From: an uncultured Bacilli bacterium | GTDB taxonomy: Bacteria; Bacillota_I; Bacilli_A; RF39; UBA660 | Direction: 5' to 3' | Length of the DNA stretch: 64,000 nucleotides | Assembly (NCBI GenBank): GCA_944332265.1 | Contig: CALVJQ010000001.1 | Span: forward strand, 26,169 to 90,168 | Part shown: in pieces, positions 36,847 through 46,428 of the stretch | How the letters are laid out: the number at the start of each line of letters is the position of its first letter | Numbering within the stretch: the first letter of the stretch is position 1 | Notes under the pieces: generated by a model | What the model was told of the DNA's origin: nothing | Databases searched by the model: none | The model's input: only the letters and a program-made list of their open reading frames with translations | Made by a program: the position numbers and the translations under genes

Positions 36847-39087
36847 TGACCCTTCATTAATCTTTACTTCTTCTACTCTATTATCATTATAAGTACTACC
36901 ATCATATACAGAAATAATATATTCACTACCATCTTTCTTTACTTTAAAAGCAGGTTTATCTGTTCTAGTATAAGCATAATTACCAACTTTAATTCCTTCA
37001 TTAGTAATTTGTTCTCCAGTATAATTATAAATATAAATTTCCTTATCTTTATTAACTGCTGCATAATAAGAACTATATAATTCTACATATTCATAATCAT
37101 TTCCAATAGCATTACCATTAATATCATATACTGCATATTTATTGTTAACTTTAGCTTTTAAATATTTAGTATCACTATTATAACCTAATATTTTACCAGG
37201 AATTAAAGCTGTTTCACTTTCCTTAAATAATACTTTCCAATTATTTGAAGTATCTTGAGCTAAGTAATACTCACCTAATTTTTCAATTTTATTATAATCA
37301 AAAGTATATAAAGCTTCTACTTCACTACCATCAATTTCTAATACTCCATACTTACCCTTTTTATTCATTGCTACAATATTTACTTTACCAGATTTTTTAT
37401 CAAAAACATAATTATTATCAGCTGTATAAGTATTTATATTAGTATAAGTACCCATAACTTTATTACTCTTCAAATTAACCAATTTAACATCATTAGGTCC
37501 ATCATTTACAAAGACAAAAGTATCATTAATTAAAGGACTTAAAGCTTTTCTCTTAGAATCATTAACTCCCATCATATCATTATCTTCATAAATTGTATCT
37601 TTAGCTACAAAACAAGTAGTATAAGTATCACTTTCTTTACTAACATTATTTTGATTAGAACAACTATAACTTCCTAACAACATTTCTTTTTCAGCATCAC
37701 TATAAAAATATAACTTCGAATTAAAATAATTTACATATTTATAATTCTTATTAACTAATGCTTCCATAATACTTAAATTCTTATAAGTAGCATCTTCTAT
37801 ACCATCTTCATAAATAGCAAATTCTATACTATCACTTTTTATTTTCCATTCAAAGCTACGATTAGTTTTAACTAAATTATCCTCTTCATCATATATATAT
37901 GTTTTAACATAATCTTTATTATCTAATAAAATATCTCCTTCATTATATTTAAGCTTCGTATTATCAATAACATAAACATGTGAAGAATTATCTACTAAAG
38001 CCGCATATTTATCAATTACATCTATATAATTATAACCGCCATCTATTAAATCAGCTTTATAATTATATAAATTATAATCTCCACCTACTTTAGCTACAAC
38101 AAAATTATTATTATATTTCTTTATTTCATAACTCTTATTAAATGTAGAAGAAAGTTTTTTATTATTTTTATTTATAACAATATAGCCTTTTTCATCCTGA
38201 GCAATTAAATTATCTTCACCATCTATCATACCTAAATATTCATATTCTAAAGGTACAACTTCAGTAATACCATTCTCAATCTTTATAAGACCATATTTAT
38301 TATCTTTATCAGCAACAATAATCATATTATCAGCAAATGCTTTAACTACATTATATTCTTCTTTGACTTCTTCGTCTTTGATTGAATATAATTTTAACAA
38401 TTGTGCTTTTTCATCTTCATTATCAAAGATAAAAACATAATTATTCTCATAAATTGGTACACGACGAACAATTTCTTCTCCCTCTTCATCTTCCAACTTA
38501 TCAACATCAAAATTATCGCGATAATTATTATAAGCAACATAACATAAATTAGAATCTTGATTCTCACATTCATAAGAACCAATTTCTTCTTCTAAATCAT
38601 CTAAAAAATATAAACTACCACCTTTATAATAGAAATTATCAGCTAAAACTGGAGCTTCTTCTACTACTTCTTCTTTAGGCTTTTCTTCTTCTGGTTTATT
38701 TAATTTTGTAACAAAAAAGACTATTAAAACAATAATTAATATCAATAATAATACACCTATTGTAATTATCATTATTTTTTTCTTTTTATCCAAATTATGC
38801 CAGTTTTCCTTTAACTTTTCCACCCAGCTTTTCTTTTTTGGTGGTTCTAGATTTTCTTCTTTCTTTTCTTCGAGCGCTAAATAAGATTCAGCTAAAGCAA
38901 TATTCTTAAGAGCTAAAGCCTCTTCAGCTTCCTCTTCTCTTTCGCGATCCTTCTCCTCTTCTAAAACATCTTCATATTTTTCACTTCTTGTTTCTTCTTT
39001 TTCTTCCTCATATCTATCGGAACGGCTATCATTTAATTCACTTAATATTTTAATTGGTTTTGTTTTTTCTAAATCTTTTTCATTCAT
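36844..39087 (-). CDS. Membrane-anchored WG-repeat-like protein, large form
   Basis: 747 residues. N-terminal 110 residues are Glu/Lys-rich and probably disordered (long runs such as EKEETRSEKYEDVLEEEKD), then one anchor (IMIITIGVLLLILIIVLIVFFV, residues about 126-148) and an outer part of about 600 residues made of repeated beta units: KYGLIKIENGITEVVPLEYEY, KGYIVINKNNKKLS, KYGVLEIDGSEVEALYTFDY, YAVYDINGNAIGNDYEYVEL. These resemble WG repeats that fold as beta-propellers. ATG 39087 has AGGAGGG upstream. Same layout as the cut gene at 1-1078. Function unknown; a surface structural or binding role is inferred. Confidence 0.75.
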   Translation of the reverse strand: MNEKDLEKTKPIKILSELNDSRSDRYEEEKEETRSEKYEDVLEEEKDREREEEAEEALALKNIALAESYLALEEKKEENLEPPKKKSWVEKLKENWHNLDKKKKIMIITIGVLLLILIIVLIVFFVTKLNKPEEEKPKEEVVEEAPVLADNFYYKGGSLYFLDDLEEEIGSYECENQDSNLCYVAYNNYRDNFDVDKLEDEEGEEIVRRVPIYENNYVFIFDNEDEKAQLLKLYSIKDEEVKEEYNVVKAFADNMIIVADKDNKYGLIKIENGITEVVPLEYEYLGMIDGEDNLIAQDEKGYIVINKNNKKLSSTFNKSYEIKKYNNNFVVAKVGGDYNLYNYKADLIDGGYNYIDVIDKYAALVDNSSHVYVIDNTKLKYNEGDILLDNKDYVKTYIYDEEDNLVKTNRSFEWKIKSDSIEFAIYEDGIEDATYKNLSIMEALVNKNYKYVNYFNSKLYFYSDAEKEMLLGSYSCSNQNNVSKESDTYTTCFVAKDTIYEDNDMMGVNDSKRKALSPLINDTFVFVNDGPNDVKLVNLKSNKVMGTYTNINTYTADNNYVFDKKSGKVNIVAMNKKGKYGVLEIDGSEVEALYTFDYNKIEKLGEYYLAQDTSNNWKVLFKESETALIPGKILGYNSDTKYLKAKVNNKYAVYDINGNAIGNDYEYVELYSSYYAAVNKDKEIYIYNYTGEQITNEGIKVGNYAYTRTDKPAFKVKKDGSEYIISVYDGSTYNDNRVEEVKINEGS

Positions 39088-39136
39088 AAAACACAACCCT
39101 CCTATGCTATCTAAATTATAACATATCAATATCACA

Positions 39137-39166
39137 TAAAAAAGATATTATTACTACAATATCTTT
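39137..39166 (-). terminator. Terminator of the Sel1-hemW pair
   Basis: Minus strand AAAGATATT, loop, AATATCTT and six T, overlapping the hemW stop. Confidence 0.7.
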
Positions 39167-40236
39167 ATTAATATTTCATTCATAACATAAATATACTCTG
39201 GATTAACATAGATATACTCACCATCTACTATTAACTCTTCATTTTTTAAAACTTCATGTAAATCAAATACCTCTTGCATATTAACTCCATATTTTATAAA
39301 AAATTCCTTTAAATTAATCCCTTCCATCTTTCTAAATCCAAGCATTAACTCATTATACATTTTATCTTCTACACTAAGAATTTCTTCATTTTTCCGAACA
39401 TTACCCTTAACATATTCAGTTAAACTTCGCGTATTTTCATATCTAACCCCATTAGTATATCCCGAAGCACCTAAACCAAATCCATAATACTCTTCATTAT
39501 TCCAATATTTCAAATTATGCTTACTCTTTTTACCTTTCAACGCAAAATTACTTACTTCATAATGTTCATATTTTTTTACATCTAACAAATCACATATTTC
39601 TTCATACATTGAAGCATCTAATTCTTCTGAAATAGGTACAACTCCTTGTATTCCAATTTTTGTATTATCCTCTACAATCAACGAATATGTACTTATATGA
39701 TCAGGATTTAATTTCAAAATAAGTTCTAAATCTTTCTTTAAATCCTTTAAAGTCTCACCAGGTATTCCATATATCAAATCAACATTAACATTTGTAAAAC
39801 CAATATTTCTTATTATTTTAAAAATATTACAAGCTTCTTGATAACTATGAAATCTCTCCATAAACTTAAGTTTATCTTCATTAAAAGATTCTATTCCTAT
39901 ACTCAAACGATTAACACCATTATCAAAAAGAAACTGTAATAATTCTTCATTTAAATCGTTCAAATTACATTCAAAAGTAAATTCTTCTAACTTAGTTAAA
40001 TTAAATTGTCTTACAATTTCAAATAAATATTTTAAATCCTTTATTGATAAAGAAGAAGGAGTTCCACCTCCAATATATAAAGTCTTAATTTCTTCACCAT
40101 CATATCTATCTTTTATTTCCTTTAACAAAGCATTTAAATATTGTGTAACAAAAGATCCATTATATAACATCTTACAAAAATCACAATAACTACAAATACT
40201 TCTACAAAAAGGAATATGAATATACACACTTTCCAT
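39154..40236 (-). CDS. hemW: Radical SAM heme chaperone HemW
   Basis: 360 residues. CxxxCxxC is seen in HIPFCRSICSYCDFCK with the extra Cys typical of HemN/HemW; LYIGGGTPSSLS, FECNLNDL, RLSIGIESFNEDKL and GIPGETL follow, then the C-terminal HemN domain (EYVKGN, GFRKMEGINL). The absence of the extended N-terminus of true HemN coproporphyrinogen oxidase makes HemW the better call; it hands heme to proteins. Starts 16 bases after the Sel1-repeat gene. Confidence 0.92.
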   Translation of the reverse strand: MESVYIHIPFCRSICSYCDFCKMLYNGSFVTQYLNALLKEIKDRYDGEEIKTLYIGGGTPSSLSIKDLKYLFEIVRQFNLTKLEEFTFECNLNDLNEELLQFLFDNGVNRLSIGIESFNEDKLKFMERFHSYQEACNIFKIIRNIGFTNVNVDLIYGIPGETLKDLKKDLELILKLNPDHISTYSLIVEDNTKIGIQGVVPISEELDASMYEEICDLLDVKKYEHYEVSNFALKGKKSKHNLKYWNNEEYYGFGLGASGYTNGVRYENTRSLTEYVKGNVRKNEEILSVEDKMYNELMLGFRKMEGINLKEFFIKYGVNMQEVFDLHEVLKNEELIVDGEYIYVNPEYIYVMNEILIKIL

Positions 40237-40252
40237 TAATTCATCTCCGATT

Positions 40253-41797
40253 CTACAAATTCTTAATTATTTCCCACGATATTTCTTTTCGTTCTTCTAA
40301 CATTATAATTGCTTTTTCTACCTTTTCTCTAAGTTCATTATTATACTTGTCATTACTTTCTATTTTTAATTTAAATTCTTCTATTTTATCTAAAAAACTC
40401 ATATTTCTTTCTTTTAAATATTTCTTTATATAATAACATAATAGCTCTACTAAAGCTTCAATTACGCCATTATTACCAGCTAATCTTAAATATTCACAAT
40501 ACTTATCTTCATCAGCCTTTAAAACTATATCATCATAGCCTTCCTTATAAAAATAAACAGCTAAATTATAATACGCATAATAACATAAAGTACGATAATT
40601 ACCTAAAATAGCTTCATTATAATAATAAAAAGCCTTTTCCATATCTTTAACAATAATTCCTTTTCGGTAATATTCCCCAACCTTATTACATGCCCAACTT
40701 TCCCCTAAGTCTGCTGCTTTTAAATAATAATCAAAAGCTTTTTCATAATCTTTTTTCATTTCATCTATTTTTCCTAAATTATTATAAGCATAAGCATATT
40801 TATTTAAAGCAGCCTTCATATAATAAGATATTGCTTTTTCTTGATCTTTATCTAAAGGATAAATTCCATTTAAATACATATTACCAATTGTATTTAATGC
40901 CGCTACATTTCCTAGTTCACTAGATTTAACTAAATATTGATACCCTTTTTCTAATTCTTCCTTACTTCGACTCCCAATAATTCCTTTCAAATACATATTT
41001 CCTATCATATAATTAGCTGCTGCATGATCACTTTTAGCAGCTATTTTTAAATACTTAAAAGCTTCATCATAACGACTAAAACCTTTAACATATCCATAAT
41101 ACTCATTAAATCCTAATTCATAATTAGCATAAGCATTACCAGAAGCCGCTAATTTCTTCATTGAATAATCAAAATTAATACCTTCTCTTAATTTCAAAGA
41201 CAAATACTCTTGTAAATCTATTGAACTAATACTCGTATCATTCAAAACATTTTCAAAAACTTCCTTTTTTAAGTCTTCTTCTCTAATTGGTTGCTTTTTT
41301 TCTAGAATAATAAATAATAACTCTTCTACTAAACATTCATAAAGCAAATTACTTTCAAGTAAAGAATGTAATTTAATAGTAAAATCATTTTTTACCTGAC
41401 GATCATTTTTAGCTAAATTATATAATTTCTTAGCTAATAAATAAGCACTATTACTTTTATTAATAAAAGCAACCTTATTATCATTTAAATTATATAATAC
41501 ACCATCTATTATTGATAAAACTCCTAATATATTATCAGAAAAAACATCTTTTTCTTTTTGATAACGTCTTTTCTTATTTATATATATTTGCTTATATTCG
41601 CTACCAATTCCACGACATCCTACACAATAATTATTTACTGTCGTATCATTAATTCCTTCTAAATCAAATAAAACGCAAAATAATTCTGTTTGCAAAGCCG
41701 AAATTTTATTTTTAGCCAACTCCTTAATAATTCTAAAAAAATTCCCAATACTTAAGTGTTCATCATTATTATTAAGTTTTATATATGTCTTTTTCAT
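40253..41797 (-). CDS. Sel1-repeat (TPR-like) protein
   Basis: 514 residues. From about 215 to 440 it holds a run of Sel1-like repeats of about 36 residues with the A-x-Y-x-L-G-x-x-Y pattern (AYANYELGFNEYYG, AAANYMIGNMYLKG, VAALNTIGNMYLNG, AYAYNNLGKIDEM, SWACNKVGEYYRKG). The N-terminal 200 residues are helical with a CVGCRG motif. Sel1 proteins act as scaffolds for protein contacts. ATG 41797 follows GGGTGATGAA. It precedes hemW and probably shares its transcript; no specific function can be given. Confidence 0.8.
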   Translation of the reverse strand: MKKTYIKLNNNDEHLSIGNFFRIIKELAKNKISALQTELFCVLFDLEGINDTTVNNYCVGCRGIGSEYKQIYINKKRRYQKEKDVFSDNILGVLSIIDGVLYNLNDNKVAFINKSNSAYLLAKKLYNLAKNDRQVKNDFTIKLHSLLESNLLYECLVEELLFIILEKKQPIREEDLKKEVFENVLNDTSISSIDLQEYLSLKLREGINFDYSMKKLAASGNAYANYELGFNEYYGYVKGFSRYDEAFKYLKIAAKSDHAAANYMIGNMYLKGIIGSRSKEELEKGYQYLVKSSELGNVAALNTIGNMYLNGIYPLDKDQEKAISYYMKAALNKYAYAYNNLGKIDEMKKDYEKAFDYYLKAADLGESWACNKVGEYYRKGIIVKDMEKAFYYYNEAILGNYRTLCYYAYYNLAVYFYKEGYDDIVLKADEDKYCEYLRLAGNNGVIEALVELLCYYIKKYLKERNMSFLDKIEEFKLKIESNDKYNNELREKVEKAIIMLEERKEISWEIIKNL

Positions 41798-41924
41798 TTC
41801 ATCACCCAAATATATTTTATCATTATATGTGGATTCTATCTATAATAACAGCAATATATTGTGGATTATTGTCACTTTATATTTACAATTATTTCGCATA
41901 TGATTTTACTAGAGGAGGAAAATT

Positions 41925-43232
41925 ATGAAAAAAATTTGGTCTAATTATAAACAAACAATCATTTTACTAGGTGCTTTAATTATAGGTGCTATTATTGGAT
42001 TAGTATATGGTGAAAAAGCTGCAATATTAAGTCCATTCGGTGATTTATTCATGAACTTACTATTTGTAGTAATTCCCCCATTAATATTCTTAACTATCAC
42101 AACATCCATTGCTAAAATAAAACAAGCTAAAAGATTAAGTAAAGTTATAATAACTATTTTTGGAGTTTTTATTGCTACTACATTAGTTGCCTTATCTGTT
42201 GGCCTAGCTACTACATTCTCTCTTGAATTAGTAAATCCTGATGACTCACAAGCTATCTTAGAAACATTAGAAGAAACAAAAGAAACAACAAGTGAGGAAG
42301 TAGAATTAAATATTTTAGAAAGAACAGTTCAAGCTATTAGTGTTGAAGATTTTCCATTAATTCTTTCTAAAGACAATATCATTCCTCTAGTAATTATTTC
42401 ATTACTAGTTGGTATTGCCTTATCTAAACTAAATAAAGAAGCAGAACCTCTATTAAATATTTTAGAATCTGCAAATAAAGTAGTACTAAAGTTAATTGAT
42501 ATTATCTTCCTATATGCTCCTATTGGATTAGGTTGCTACTTCGCTTCCCTAATAGGTACATTTGGTGCTAGTATTGCTACTGGTTATTTAAAAACATTTA
42601 TTATATATGCTGTTGTTGCTATCTTATTCTACTTTATAATGTATACTTTATATGCTTTTATAGCTGGTGGAAAAAAAGGTATCAAAGCTTTCTGGTCTAA
42701 CGTATTACCAGCAACAGCAACTTCAATTTCAACATGTTCATCAGCAGCATCTATTCCAGCTAACTTAAAATGTGCTAAAAATATAGGAGTATCTGATGAT
42801 ATAGCTGAAACAACTATTCCACTAGGAACTTCATTCCATAAAGATGGTTCAGTAATTGGTAGTGTATTTAAAATAATGTTCTTAGTATACTTATTCGGAA
42901 CTAATGTATCTTCTATAGAAAGTATATTCCAAATAATTGTAACAGCATTAATTGCCAACTTACTAATTACAGCTGTTCCAGTAGGTGGTGGAACAATATC
43001 AGAAATGATGATTCTATCTATGATGGGATTCCCAACTGCTGCTTTACCTATTCTAACAATGATTGCTACAATTATCGATGCTCCAGCTACAATGTTAAAT
43101 GTTGTTGGTGACGCATCAAGTTCAATGTTGGTTTCAAGAATTGTTGATGGTAAAGATTGGATGACCAAAAACAAAGATAATATTCAAAATAACAAAACAA
43201 CAAAAAGAAAAGCAAAATTAAAGGAAGCTTAA
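41925..43232 (+). CDS. Dicarboxylate/amino acid:cation symporter (DAACS family)
   Basis: 435 residues with about eight membrane helices. DAACS pattern: PFGDLFMNLLFVVIPPLIFLTI, then ATSISTCSSAASIPANLKCA (serine-rich hairpin HP1), PLGTSFHKDGSVIG, GGGTISEMMILSMMGFP (HP2) and MLNVVGDASSSMLVSRI. These transporters take up glutamate, aspartate or C4 dicarboxylates with Na+ or H+. Substrate not fixed by sequence. GAGGAGGAAA precedes the ATG. Confidence 0.93.
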   Translation: MKKIWSNYKQTIILLGALIIGAIIGLVYGEKAAILSPFGDLFMNLLFVVIPPLIFLTITTSIAKIKQAKRLSKVIITIFGVFIATTLVALSVGLATTFSLELVNPDDSQAILETLEETKETTSEEVELNILERTVQAISVEDFPLILSKDNIIPLVIISLLVGIALSKLNKEAEPLLNILESANKVVLKLIDIIFLYAPIGLGCYFASLIGTFGASIATGYLKTFIIYAVVAILFYFIMYTLYAFIAGGKKGIKAFWSNVLPATATSISTCSSAASIPANLKCAKNIGVSDDIAETTIPLGTSFHKDGSVIGSVFKIMFLVYLFGTNVSSIESIFQIIVTALIANLLITAVPVGGGTISEMMILSMMGFPTAALPILTMIATIIDAPATMLNVVGDASSSMLVSRIVDGKDWMTKNKDNIQNNKTTKRKAKLKEA

Positions 43233-43248
43233 AAAAGCTTCCTTTTTA
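43220..43248 (+). terminator. Terminator of the symporter gene
   Basis: AAAGGAAGCTT AAAA AAGCTTCCTTTTT; the left arm lies in the last codons. It can also serve the convergent lipoprotein gene. Confidence 0.8.
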
Positions 43249-43983
43249 CATTATTTCATAATTAGTAAGTAAATAAATTCCATCCTTTAATTTAAAAGTA
43301 TATTTATATTTAACTAACTTATTATCATAATCCCCACTATTCAGTAAGTTTAAAACATTATCATATTTACTACTAAATAACGAATTAATACCACTTACTG
43401 CATCTTTATATGATGAATAATAATCATATACATCATTTTCACTAGCAACATCTCCTAAAATAGAAGAAAACACCTTACTAACCACTACTTCATAAACATC
43501 TCCATTAGTTTTTCCCGAAATAAATTTATTAAATACATATGTTCTAAATCCACCACTACCATGACCTAAATGTGAAGAATTAGAAAGATAAGTATCCGTA
43601 TTACTATCATATAAATACAAATCTTCGCTTGAATTTGAAATATTATAATGGGTCTTACAAATAATATTTTCCGGTTCAATCGAATAATTTAAATACTTCC
43701 CAACAATACTTTCCAATTCACTAAATTTTTTATTATCCAAATCCCCAACAAGTTCATAAACGAATTGTAAGACATCCTGATTATTTAAATCAGCTACTCT
43801 AAAACTCTCCCCTAAATAATCAAAATACTCTAAATCATCAATATTTTTTAAAAGTGCTTCCTTTTCTAAAATTTCCAATTCACGTTCTTTTACTTCTTTT
43901 TTAGTCTCTTCATTTTGTTTAGCACAACCACCTAACAAAATTACAATTCCCAAAAACATAATTAGCCATATTTTCTTCATCAT
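43246..43983 (-). CDS. Lipoprotein of unknown function
   Basis: 245 residues. Lipoprotein signal peptide with lipobox LLGGC (Cys20 or 21 depending on which of two adjacent ATG starts is used), followed by a charged spacer (KQNEETKKEVKERELEILEK). The rest is a soluble outer domain with Tyr/Asp/Ser-rich stretches (YLYDSNTDTYLSNSSHLGHG). Not assigned to a family. It lies downstream of the second AI-2E transporter on the same strand behind that gene's terminator-like hairpin. Confidence 0.8.
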   Translation of the reverse strand: MMKKIWLIMFLGIVILLGGCAKQNEETKKEVKERELEILEKEALLKNIDDLEYFDYLGESFRVADLNNQDVLQFVYELVGDLDNKKFSELESIVGKYLNYSIEPENIICKTHYNISNSSEDLYLYDSNTDTYLSNSSHLGHGSGGFRTYVFNKFISGKTNGDVYEVVVSKVFSSILGDVASENDVYDYYSSYKDAVSGINSLFSSKYDNVLNLLNSGDYDNKLVKYKYTFKLKDGIYLLTNYEIM

Positions 43984-44014
43984 ATCACCTACATAAAAAA
44001 GTATAACAAATAAT

Positions 44015-44043
44015 TAAAAAGAATAGAAGATACTTCTATTCTT
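44015..44043 (-). terminator. Terminator of the second AI-2E transporter gene
   Basis: Minus strand AAAGAATAGAAG TAT CTTCTATTCTTTTT, overlapping the stop region. Confidence 0.75.
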
Positions 44044-45148
44044 TAGCTGGAGAAACAACTTTTTTATTTGAACCTCCTACATATATTTTAATTAAACTAT
44101 ATATAATAGATACAATAGGAACTCCAAGTAACATACCAAAAACTCCACCTACAGATCCACCTACCATAACAGCAACTAAAACCCAAATACTCGGAAGACC
44201 AATCTTACCTCCAACAACTCTTGGATAAATAAAATTACCTTCAATTTGTTGTAAAATCAAGAAGAAAATTATAAATCCTAAAGCTTTTATTGGGCTTATC
44301 ATAAAAATTAAAAAAGCTCCTATAATACAACCAATAAATGCTCCAAAAATAGGAATCAATGCAGTAAAGCCAACTAAAACTGAAATAGTAGCAGCATAAG
44401 GTAATCTAAATATAAGCATTCCTATAAAACATAAAATACCCAAAATACAAGCTTCTAATACTTGAACCTTCAAAAAATTCGTAAAAGTATTATTAGATAA
44501 AGAAGCAATATCTATAATATTATTATATATATTAGTTGAACAAATTTTCTTTAATAATCTCTTAACTTGTTTTTTCAAACTTTCCTTATCAAGTAAAATA
44601 TAAATAGCAAAGACTAATCCAACAAAGAAAGTTGTTACAGCACTAATTAATGAATTAGCAAATCCCATCGAAAAATTAATTATTGCATCAGAATTCTTGG
44701 CAATTAAAGAAGATAATTCATCACCAAAACGGTTATTTTCCAAATCTAAAATTTCTAATTGTTCGTTAGAAAGCCCAATCTCTTTACCTATCCTAAAGAT
44801 GGTTTCTTGATACTCCGGAATATTTTCAACAAATATCAAACCAGCATTTTTAACCTGTGGAATTAAAATAAATAGTAAAATAATTACAAACCCAATAATT
44901 AATATTAAAGAACTTAAAATACTAACTATTCTCTTACTCTTTTTTAATTTCTTTAAAATAGAACGTTCTAGCATTTTAATTAAAACATTTAAAATAAAAG
45001 CTATAATAAACCCAATTATAAAAGGTAATAAAACGGTTCCTAAAAAACTTAATACATTACCAATCCATTGATAATTCATAAGTAATACAAACAAAACTAC
45101 TCCATATGTAATCAAAATTAATTTATCCTTAAATTCTTTTACTTTCAT
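44036..45148 (-). CDS. AI-2E family transporter, second copy
   Basis: 370 residues, about eight membrane spans. PF01594 pattern in ATISVLVGFTALIPIFGAFIGC, FIYPRVVGGKIGLPSIWVL and VGGVFGMLLGVPIVSIIYSL. The Pro-Arg-Val-Val-Gly block is the commoner Firmicute version (YtvI-like); the first copy at 20460 diverges there. GGAGATGCT precedes the ATG. Substrate unknown. Follows the VanZ gene with 20 bases between. Confidence 0.88.
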   Translation of the reverse strand: MKVKEFKDKLILITYGVVLFVLLMNYQWIGNVLSFLGTVLLPFIIGFIIAFILNVLIKMLERSILKKLKKSKRIVSILSSLILIIGFVIILLFILIPQVKNAGLIFVENIPEYQETIFRIGKEIGLSNEQLEILDLENNRFGDELSSLIAKNSDAIINFSMGFANSLISAVTTFFVGLVFAIYILLDKESLKKQVKRLLKKICSTNIYNNIIDIASLSNNTFTNFLKVQVLEACILGILCFIGMLIFRLPYAATISVLVGFTALIPIFGAFIGCIIGAFLIFMISPIKALGFIIFFLILQQIEGNFIYPRVVGGKIGLPSIWVLVAVMVGGSVGGVFGMLLGVPIVSIIYSLIKIYVGGSNKKVVSPAKE

Positions 45149-45168
45149 ATAGCATCTCCTCTAATATA

Positions 45169-45885
45169 TTATACCAACATTTTTTTATACTGAAAATATA
45201 TAATCTTATCAATATATTTCTTTATTAAAGAATTATTAATAATTCCATATAATAAACTAGCACCTAATATATTCAAAATATAATCATCTACATCAAAAGA
45301 TCCACTCATCGTTAATAATTGCAAAAATTCTACTAATAATATACAACAACTAACTATTATAAAAAACTTATTAAACTTATTTATCCTTTTAAACAATCTT
45401 GGTAGAAAAAAAGCAAAAGGCATAAATGCTAACAAATTACCTACGATATTATACAAAAAATCACTTACAAGTAAATTATCATTTTTAAAAGCTATAATAT
45501 AATTATCTATCGTTTCAAAAGGAACTATATTAAAACTAGTTTCAAAATAATTTCTAACTGATAAAGTATCAGTCATATAAAGCATTCCTCCACTACGCCC
45601 AAAATACTTGTCAAATAAAGTTAAATTAAGTAACATAATTATATATAGAGAAAACCATACAATCATATTAAATTTAACTAACTTATCTCTTACTAAATTA
45701 TTATTCTTAATAAAAAAGAAACATCCAAAATACATAAGTAATATTACTATTCCTATAATACGTAATCTAACTAATGGCGAAGTTATATCAATAATAGAAA
45801 ATTCTAATACTAAATAATAACAAGTTAATAAAAAGGCCATAATATAACAAAAATAACCAATAAATAAATTTATTTTCTTTATCAT
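45169..45885 (-). CDS. VanZ-family membrane protein
   Basis: 238 residues with about six hydrophobic segments. The VanZ-like part is GNLLAFMPFAFFLPRLF followed by LVEFLQLLTMSGSFDVDDYILNILGASLLYG, a core pattern of the family (E-x-x-Q and D-x-x-D-x-x-x-N). Family function is not well defined; VanZ itself gives low-level teicoplanin resistance. The ATG at 45885 has AAGGTG before it; the GTG at 45894 is inside that site. Probably co-transcribed with the AI-2E transporter. Confidence 0.85.
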   Translation of the reverse strand: MIKKINLFIGYFCYIMAFLLTCYYLVLEFSIIDITSPLVRLRIIGIVILLMYFGCFFFIKNNNLVRDKLVKFNMIVWFSLYIIMLLNLTLFDKYFGRSGGMLYMTDTLSVRNYFETSFNIVPFETIDNYIIAFKNDNLLVSDFLYNIVGNLLAFMPFAFFLPRLFKRINKFNKFFIIVSCCILLVEFLQLLTMSGSFDVDDYILNILGASLLYGIINNSLIKKYIDKIIYFQYKKMLV

Positions 45886-45945
45886 TATATTCACCTTCTC
45901 TATATCTAATTATATCAAAAAAGAAACTATTAAGATATACAAACA

Positions 45946-45985
45946 TAAAAAAAGCACTAAGGCTGTCACCAAAGCGCTTTTTTAT
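45946..45985 (-). terminator. Terminator of the orphan RNA
   Basis: Minus strand AAGCGCTTTGG TGACAG CCTTAGTGCTT with eight T, two internal mismatches in the stem. Confidence 0.75.
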
Positions 45986-46374
45986 GTGGAATACATTATA
46001 TTAAAGATAGTCTGACAGTAAAATCTAAATATAATGCTCATTGATTTAAAATGAACCACACCGTACGTACAACTCAATAGCTCAATGATAAATCGTAGAA
46101 AATCAATTTCCCAAACAAATAGTAAACTACCTATAAAGGAAACTGACTATAAGTTTTACTTTTTTACAAAGATATAAAAATTTAAAATTACATCTTTATA
46201 TAAAAATATCTTTCAATTCTTATACAAGCAAATCATAATATTGATATCAAGTATTAACAAGATAAAAATACTATGAATATAATTAAAAATTATATACCTA
46301 ATCGCTAATTTAGTCTTTTACCAAATTAACATATAAAGAAGTAAAAACTATGCTTTCTACTCTTACTATTAAGT
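45946..46374 (-). ncRNA. Candidate structured non-coding RNA of about 430 nt, family not recognised
   Basis: This 534-base gene-free stretch holds a consensus promoter (46381-46409) and a rho-independent terminator on the same strand but no ORF with a ribosome site. The predicted RNA has long-range pairings: ATTGATTT (about 46109) with AAATCAAT (about 46041), enclosing GAGC..GTACGTACGGTGTGGTTC, and TATAGTC with GACTATC farther out, plus GTAAAA with TTTTAC as an alternative. I compared it by eye with RNase P, tmRNA, 6S and SRP RNA signatures and found no match. GUACGGUGUGGUUC faintly recalls group II intron domain V but the pairing is poor. Family unknown. Confidence 0.55.
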
Positions 46375-46380
46375 AACTTT

Positions 46381-46409
46381 ATTATATAATTAATTTATTA
46401 CTATGTCAA
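46381..46409 (-). promoter_or_regulatory. Consensus sigma-A promoter of the orphan RNA
   Basis: Minus strand TTGACA, 17-base spacer, TATAAT: perfect in all twelve positions and in spacing, the best promoter in the window. Transcription expected to start near 46374. Confidence 0.85.
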
Positions 46410-46428
46410 TACTAAAAATATTATTTTT

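Noticed and set aside
39154..40236. Oxygen-independent coproporphyrinogen III oxidase (HemN)
   Set aside because: The N-terminal extension of HemN is missing and the protein begins directly at the radical SAM strand, as HemW does.
42629..43174. 181-codon ORF on the minus strand inside the symporter gene
   Set aside because: Reverse reading of the conserved DAACS gene; the symporter frame carries all family motifs.
45946..46374. RNase P RNA, tmRNA, 6S RNA, SRP RNA or a group II intron remnant
   Set aside because: The conserved blocks of these RNAs (GAGGAAAGUCC, tRNA-like ends with CCA, domain V pairing, SRP tetraloop region) could not be found.
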